Source: an uncultured Oscillibacter sp. (lineage in GTDB: Bacteria > Bacillota > Clostridia > Oscillospirales > Oscillospiraceae). Taken from it: a stretch of 8,035 nt of DNA. The position numbers and the translations under genes were made by a program. Below the pieces are notes generated by a model, which saw only the letters and a list, made by a program, of their open reading frames with translations, did not search any database and had not been told where the DNA came from. Each line of letters starts with the position of its first letter. The stretch's first letter is position 1. The stretch lies in the NCBI GenBank assembly GCA_946530565.1, contig CAMNAE010000062.1, positions 1-8,035 on the forward strand, in the 5' to 3' direction. Shown here in pieces: positions 6,844-8,035 of this stretch.

Positions 6844-7501
6844 AGTGCATCCCTCCCTTCCGGTAAATACAGGTCTCGTTCAGCGCACAGAACGCGCAGC
6901 CGCGGATCCTTGCCCGCTGCGGCCGGTCGGAGATTCCGATCAGCGCCGTGACGCTTTTGGTGGGGTTCATGAGCAGTTGTTCATTGACGGTGACGCCAAG
7001 CCGGCGCGCGGCGTCAAGCGCTTTCAGGATCTCAGGCTGCAGTGTAAGCGGCAGATCGCCGTAGCCGGGACTGAAGCGGTCGGTGAGAAACGCCCCCCTG
7101 AAGCGCTCTTTGAGCTCTTGTTCGAGTGCGTCGCAGCCCTCTTCGACAAGGGCGCTGCCGCAGGCGTCGAGCAGGAGCGTCAGCTCCATGCTCCGTGCGC
7201 TCGCGGCGCGCAGTTTTCGCTCAAAGGCCGCGCCAAGCGTGCAGCAAAGGAGCACAACACTGTGCGATTCTGAGAGCAGCGTCTTTGCGCTCTGCCCCGT
7301 AAGCGGCGGCAGGGAAGAGCCTGTCAGCACAAGCCCTGTCTCCGTGCGCTCCAGGGGAAATACCCGATAGCGCTGACGCGGAGGCGCCTCCTGCCGCAGT
7401 TCTTCGTAAAGCGCCGCGAGCTTTTGCTGAAATTGCATATCGCCGCTCCCTGCAGCGCCCAGGTAACGCAGGATCTCCCGGAGCTTTTCCTCACTCGGCA
7501 T
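6833..7501 (-). CDS. Stand-alone methionine synthase reactivation-domain protein (AdoMet-binding)
   Basis: Likely binds S-adenosylmethionine and docks on the MetH core so that oxidised cob(II)alamin can be reduced and remethylated. Evidence: RFSPGYGDLPLTLQ (142-155) corresponds to the Arg-x-x-Pro-Gly-Tyr AdoMet-binding motif of the MetH activation domain, and GVTVNEQLLMNPTKSVTALIG (169-189) matches the segment that follows it in the family. The neighbouring MetH core lacks exactly this domain, as in Thermotoga maritima, where it is also separate. The C-terminus carries four cysteines, C202, C205, C211 and C220 (C-x2-C-x5-C-x8-C), suited to binding a metal or Fe-S cluster; I do not know of such a tail in E. 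coli MetH. The start is ATG with GAGGTGA (7509-7515) seven bases upstream and a consensus promoter beyond. As first gene of the operon, it overlaps the MetH core start by 11 bases. Length is 222 residues; no signal peptide or membrane segment is seen. Confidence 0.88.
   Translation of the reverse strand: MPSEEKLREILRYLGAAGSGDMQFQQKLAALYEELRQEAPPRQRYRVFPLERTETGLVLTGSSLPPLTGQSAKTLLSESHSVVLLCCTLGAAFERKLRAASARSMELTLLLDACGSALVEEGCDALEQELKERFRGAFLTDRFSPGYGDLPLTLQPEILKALDAARRLGVTVNEQLLMNPTKSVTALIGISDRPQRARIRGCAFCALNETCIYRKGGMHCGD
6851..6857 (-). promoter_or_regulatory. Ribosome binding site that sets the GTG start of metH
   Basis: Read on the minus strand, GGGAGGG lies seven bases before the GTG at 6843-6841. 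It also encodes part of the Lys-Gly-Gly tail of the reactivation protein. The only nearby ATG (6850-6848) is in the reactivation-protein frame, so GTG is the best supported start for the methionine synthase. Confidence 0.8.
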
Positions 7502-7554
7502 AGCGCATTCACCTCACAGCTCCCCGTCTGCTTTCAACATATGACATCAATAGG

Positions 7555-7583
7555 TTTATATACTGTTTCTGCGATCATGTCAA
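7555..7583 (-). promoter_or_regulatory. Consensus sigma-A (sigma-70 type) promoter of the methionine operon
   Basis: On the minus strand, TTGACA (7583-7578) is followed by a 17-base spacer and TATAAA (7560-7555): a perfect -35, optimal spacing and a near-perfect -10. Transcription should start near 7548, giving a leader of about 47 bases before the ATG at 7501. The -35 box overlaps the TGA stop (7582-7580) of the M20 gene. The leader is too short for an S-box or cobalamin riboswitch, and I see none. TGACAT (7542-7547) and ATGTCA (7577-7582) form an inverted repeat across the promoter that could be an operator. Confidence 0.85.
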
Positions 7584-8035
7584 GAAAGAAGCGCGAGACG
7601 CTCAAGAAACTCCGCGCCCTTTGGGAGCACGATCTCATCCCGGAAGGCAAACTGCGGCGCGTGGAGCTCTGCCGCCTGGCCGATGCCGAGGAAGAAATAG
7701 ATGCCGGGCGCATAGCGTTGATAAAAAGAGAAATCATCAGCCGCGAGCGCCGGTGCTTTCAGCGCTTCGGGCGCGTGGGGCTCAAGCTCATCGCGGATGC
7801 GTGAGAGCAGCGCTTCGTTGTTCCAGACCGCCGGGTAGCCATGGCTGAGATACACGTCGAAGCCACAGCCGGTCTCAGTCGCAAGCTCCCGCGCGGTATC
7901 CTGCAGTATTGCCCGGCAGGTCTCGGCGGTCTCGTCCCGGTAGGTGCGAAGCGTTCCTTCGAGCCTTGTCTCACCGCTCACTGCGTTGCGCACGGTTCCG
8001 GAGGTCATGTGCCCGAAGCGCAGCACCCGCGGCTC
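7580..8035 (-). CDS. M20-family amidohydrolase/peptidase (N-acyl-amino-acid hydrolase type), C-terminal part only
   Basis: The last 151 residues of a zinc metallohydrolase that would cleave N-acyl or N-carbamoyl amino acids or short peptides. The frame is open to the window edge; the GTG at 8026-8024 is an internal valine, because the family pattern (val-leu-x-phe-gly, then a Gly-Thr-x-x-Asn segment and LEGTLRTY) already runs there. The visible part covers the dimerisation (lid) domain and the return to the catalytic domain. AADDFSFY near residue 98 of the fragment stands for the family's GAEDF motif, followed by PGIYFFLGIG and a late LHAPQF whose histidine is the usual last metal ligand. The other zinc ligands lie outside the window. 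It is codirectional with the methionine operon, but the promoter overlapping its stop suggests a separate unit with possible read-through; I see no terminator in the 78-base gap. The exact substrate is unknown. Confidence 0.9.
   Translation of the reverse strand, partial: EPRVLRFGHMTSGTVRNAVSGETRLEGTLRTYRDETAETCRAILQDTARELATETGCGFDVYLSHGYPAVWNNEALLSRIRDELEPHAPEALKAPALAADDFSFYQRYAPGIYFFLGIGQAAELHAPQFAFRDEIVLPKGAEFLERLALLS

Noticed and set aside
7502..7579. SAM (S-box) or cobalamin riboswitch ahead of the methionine operon
   Set aside because: The gap is 78 bases and the predicted leader about 47, too short for either aptamer, and no S-box or B12-box motif is visible.
7424..7804. A 126-codon plus-strand frame spanning the promoter gap
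   Set aside because: It runs antisense through the ends of two well supported minus-strand genes and their promoter and has no family features.

Overview
The window reads as a chromosomal metabolic region of a fairly GC-rich, anaerobic, Gram-positive-type bacterium, most likely one of the Clostridia. The reasons are strong GGAGG-like ribosome binding sites, a consensus sigma-A promoter, intrinsic hairpin terminators, a fused homocysteine methyltransferase/methylenetetrahydrofolate reductase of the Bacillus YitJ kind, and a cobalamin-dependent methionine synthase whose reactivation domain is a separate protein. The taxonomic call is an inference. I see no mobile element, CRISPR array, tRNA or rRNA. 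Nearly all of the window is coding, and no gap exceeds 80 bases.

Left part, plus strand (1-2645): an IlvD/Edd-family dehydratase whose 5' end lies outside the window, then, after a 74-base gap holding a perfect 13-bp hairpin, an aldolase of the dihydrodipicolinate synthase/N-acetylneuraminate lyase family. A dehydratase followed by a class I pyruvate aldolase is the layout of non-phosphorylated sugar-acid breakdown: aldonate to 2-keto-3-deoxy-aldonate, then to pyruvate plus an aldehyde. The pair is therefore more likely catabolic than part of branched-chain amino acid or lysine synthesis. The substrate cannot be read from the sequence. A strong bidirectional terminator (2667-2699) separates this unit from the genes that converge on it.

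Right part, minus strand (8035 down to 2708): the C-terminal third of an M20-family amidohydrolase, then a consensus promoter whose -35 box overlaps that gene's stop codon, then three genes that overlap end to end. These encode a stand-alone methionine synthase reactivation protein, a MetH core (homocysteine, methyltetrahydrofolate and cobalamin modules) and the fused homocysteine methyltransferase/MTHFR. Together they would reduce methylene-THF to methyl-THF, pass the methyl group through cobalamin to homocysteine to make methionine, and rescue oxidised cobalamin with S-adenosylmethionine. The predicted leader of about 47 bases is too short for a SAM riboswitch, so control must come from elsewhere.

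I do not see a clearly undescribed system. The points most worth following are the Edd/YjhG-like rather than IlvD-like cysteine pattern of the dehydratase, the four-cysteine tail of the reactivation protein, and the presence of two homocysteine methyltransferase modules in one operon.
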